Both the position numbers and the translations under genes were made by a program. From DASSJM01 sp049587975 (GTDB lineage: Bacteria > Actinomycetota > UBA4738 > HRBIN12): a DNA stretch of 6,137 bases. Location of the stretch: contig JBAVEY010000122.1 of NCBI GenBank assembly GCA_049587975.1, positions 1 to 6,137 of the forward strand, given 5' to 3'. Below the pieces are notes generated by a model that saw only the letters and a list, made by a program, of their open reading frames with translations, searched no databases and had not been told where the DNA came from. Below are positions 4,102 to 6,137 of this stretch, in pieces. Numbering within the stretch: the first letter of the stretch is position 1; every line of letters begins with the position of its first letter.

Positions 4102-6137
4102 CCGATCAGTTTCCGCCGCAGGAAATCGATCTGCACCCGCAGCAGGTTCTCGGTCACCGCCGTCGAACGCGTCAGGTGCGTGGCGCTCGGGATCAGCACG
4201 AGCTCGTGCCATCTCCCCGCCTCGAACAACGCCGCCGACAGCCGCAGCGTGTTCGCGACGAACACGTTGTCGTCGGCCAGCCCGTGGATCAGCAGCATCG
4301 GCCGCGACAGGGACGCCGCGTCGTGCACCACGGAGCTCCGCCGGTACGCCTCGGGCTCCTCCTCGGGCAGCCCCATGTACCGCTCCGTATAGAAGGTGTC
4401 GTACAGGCGCTGATCCGTCACCGGCGCCCCCACCACACCCGCGTGGAACACGTCCGGCCGTCGCAGCAGCGCCATCGCCGCGAGCTCGCCGCCGAACGAC
4501 CACCCTCGGATCCCCACCCGTCCCAGGTCGAGGAAGGCGAACCGCTCCGCCGCCGCGTGCAGCGCGTCCACCTGGTCCTCGAGCGCCACCGTGAAGTCCC
4601 GATACACCTCCCGGTCCCAGGCCGGCCCGCGTCCGTCCACCCCGCGCCCGTCGACCACCAGCACCGCGAACCCCTGGTCCGCGAACCACTGCGACGTCAG
4701 GTGCGCGCCGGCGGCCTTGACGACGCGCGCGCCGCGAGGGCCTCCGTACGGATCCATCAGCACCGGCAGAGGCTCGTCGGGCTCGCGTCCGCCGGGGAGC
4801 AGCAGCGCCGCGGGTAACTCGCGTTCGCCGAGGGTGAGGAACCGGGGCCGCGGCTCGATCACGGCGACCTCGGACACGTTCTCGATCGAGCCGACCACCT
4901 CGCCGGAACCCACCCGGACCACCTCCGCGGTCGAGCGCGCCGAGTGCCCCGTCCCCGACGCCCGCACGAGCACCCCGCCGCCCTCCGCGCCCGAATGGAC
5001 GCCGGGCTCCTCGGACAGGCGCACCGGCCCGCTCTCGGCGGCCCATCGCCACAGGTGGATCTCGGTCGGATCTCCGTCCGAGGCTCGGAACAGCACGCCC
5101 GACTCGGCCGAGAGCACGTCGCGGACCTGCAGTCCAGGCGGCGTCACCGGCTCGCCGCCGACGGTCAGCCGGTAGGTGTCGGACCCCCGGTCCTCGACCA
5201 GGTCGACGACGCGGCCGTCGGAGAGGCGGATCGGGGCGTCCTCGGGCAGCTCGACCCACTGCGGATCGGACCGTTCGGCGACCATCGTGGTGTCGCCGGT
5301 CGTCGCGTCGGCCTCGAGCAGCCACACCGTCTTCTGGTCGCGCGTCTCCACGAGCAGCAGCAGGGGCGCGCCCTCGCCCCAGTGGACGCGGGCCAGGTAC
5401 GGGAACGCCTCGCGATCCCATCGGACCTCGACGCGCTCGCCGCTCGACACGTCGAAGACCCACAGCGTCACCACGGCGTCGTCCGTGCCCGCCCGTGGGT
5501 ACCGGACCGCCCGCGGCGGCTCGGCCGGATCCGTCGGGTCGTCGATGTACCAGACCTGCACGTCGCGCTCGTCGACGTGCGCGGCCGCGAGCCTCGAGCC
5601 GTCCGGCGACCACCAGTGGCCGCGGAACCGGTGCATCTCCTCGGCCGCGATGAACTCGGCCAGGCCCCAAGAGGTGTCGGGCGCGTCCGGCGAGGCCAGC
5701 TCGCGCACGCCGCCCTCGATGTCGCGGACCCACAGCGATCCGTCGACCACGAACGCGATGCGCTCGCCGGCCGGATCCAGGCGGGGGTCGTCGACCGACC
5801 CGGGCGCGCTCAGCTCGCGAGCGCCGCCGTCGACCAGGTCCGCCAGGAACAGCCGGCCACCGACCGTGAAGACCGTCCGCCGGACCGCGTCGTCGGTCGC
5901 GTACGCCGTGACGCCGGACGAGCGCTCGCGCGCCCGCTCGCGGCGGGCGCGTTCGGCATCGGTGAGGTCCCCCTCGGCCTCCTCCTCCCCGGGATCGAAC
6001 ACCAGCCGTTCCTTCGCCTGCGAAACGTCGAAGACCCACAGGCAGCTGACCGGGTCGTCCCCGCGCTTGGTTCGCAGGTAGACGACACGTTCGCCGTCCC
6101 ACGAGACCGTGAAGGCACGGGGTACGCCGAGCGAGAA
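4098..6137 (-). CDS. Dipeptidyl-peptidase IV-like serine peptidase (family S9), N-terminus cut by right window edge
   Basis: Enzymes of this type cleave dipeptides from peptide N-termini, usually after Pro or Ala. 679 residues are visible; the frame continues past the right edge, and only a short N-terminal piece is probably missing. Numbering is from the first visible codon. The first two thirds (to about 435) form the beta-propeller, with repeats such as GVPRAFTVSWDGERVVYLRT and DPRLDPAGERIAFVVDGSLWVRD. The N-terminus-binding double Glu is E166-E167 in AEEMHRFRGHWWSPDG, which favours true dipeptidyl-peptidase activity over an oligopeptidase. The hydrolase domain has the oxyanion Tyr464 (DPYGGP), nucleophile Ser547 (GWSFGGE), Asp622 and Asn624 (HGLADDNV) and His654 (SATH). 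A complete triad implies an active enzyme. No membrane segment is seen in the visible part, so location depends on the missing start. A GTG at 6002 is in frame, but the homologous sequence clearly continues upstream of it. The gene is convergent with the MarR-like gene. Confidence 0.96.
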   Translation of the reverse strand, partial: FSLGVPRAFTVSWDGERVVYLRTKRGDDPVSCLWVFDVSQAKERLVFDPGEEEAEGDLTDAERARRERARERSSGVTAYATDDAVRRTVFTVGGRLFLADLVDGGARELSAPGSVDDPRLDPAGERIAFVVDGSLWVRDIEGGVRELASPDAPDTSWGLAEFIAAEEMHRFRGHWWSPDGSRLAAAHVDERDVQVWYIDDPTDPAEPPRAVRYPRAGTDDAVVTLWVFDVSSGERVEVRWDREAFPYLARVHWGEGAPLLLLVETRDQKTVWLLEADATTGDTTMVAERSDPQWVELPEDAPIRLSDGRVVDLVEDRGSDTYRLTVGGEPVTPPGLQVRDVLSAESGVLFRASDGDPTEIHLWRWAAESGPVRLSEEPGVHSGAEGGGVLVRASGTGHSARSTAEVVRVGSGEVVGSIENVSEVAVIEPRPRFLTLGERELPAALLLPGGREPDEPLPVLMDPYGGPRGARVVKAAGAHLTSQWFADQGFAVLVVDGRGVDGRGPAWDREVYRDFTVALEDQVDALHAAAERFAFLDLGRVGIRGWSFGGELAAMALLRRPDVFHAGVVGAPVTDQRLYDTFYTERYMGLPEEEPEAYRRSSVVHDAASLSRPMLLIHGLADDNVFVANTLRLSAALFEAGRWHELVLIPSATHLTRSTAVTENLLRVQIDFLRRKLIG

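Noticed and set aside
4098..6002. Taking GTG at 6002 as the true start of the S9 peptidase.
   Set aside because: The 45 codons upstream to the window edge continue the same frame with propeller-like sequence (SWDGERVVYLRT), so the gene is truncated by the window rather than starting there.
2101..6102. A single 1,333-codon minus-strand open frame running through lysC and on to the right.
   Set aside because: Only the lysC part has family motifs. Beyond its ATG the frame crosses the intergenic palindromes, the antisense of the MarR-like gene and a wrong frame of the peptidase. The length reflects the scarcity of stop codons at high G+C.

Overview
This 6.1 kb window looks like ordinary chromosomal sequence from a high-GC bacterium, most likely an actinomycete-type (Actinomycetota) genome. 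The evidence is the very high G+C, strong G/C preference at third codon positions, an aspartate kinase with the actinobacterial-looking LRCVEYARR segment, and several genes whose start codon sits 6-9 nt after a TANNNT -10 hexamer, as in leaderless transcripts. I cannot place it more precisely from the sequence alone. No rRNA, tRNA, CRISPR array, phage or transposase gene is visible.

Layout, left to right. (1) 1-425, minus: the N-terminal third of aspartate-semialdehyde dehydrogenase (asd), cut by the left edge. (2) 514-777, plus: an 87-residue histidine-rich protein (21 His). (3) 820-1401, plus: a RimJ/RimL-like GNAT acetyltransferase, ending 5 bp from the convergent gene. (4) 1407-2093, minus: a zinc-ribbon protein with one membrane segment and an exported domain. 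It is the second gene of a tight operon after (5) 2101-3351, minus: aspartate kinase (lysC/ask). (6) 3352-3645: a 294-bp intergenic region between divergent genes. It carries the lysC promoter, a long G-rich tract, and two near-identical 29-bp palindromes nested in a larger symmetric arrangement. (7) 3646-4101, plus: a small MarR-like winged-helix regulator. (8) 4098-6137, minus: a dipeptidyl-peptidase IV-like S9 peptidase, cut by the right edge. Its stop codon overlaps that of gene 7.

Functionally, lysC and asd encode the first two steps of the aspartate pathway (lysine, threonine, methionine and diaminopimelate). They are commonly adjacent, but here about 1.7 kb of unrelated genes separates them and each has its own probable leaderless promoter of the same form (TACC-A/C-T, 7 nt, ATG). 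The other genes have no obvious pathway link to them. The most unusual items are the paired palindromes at 3467-3551 and the histidine-rich small protein. I see no clear sign of a large new multi-gene system.
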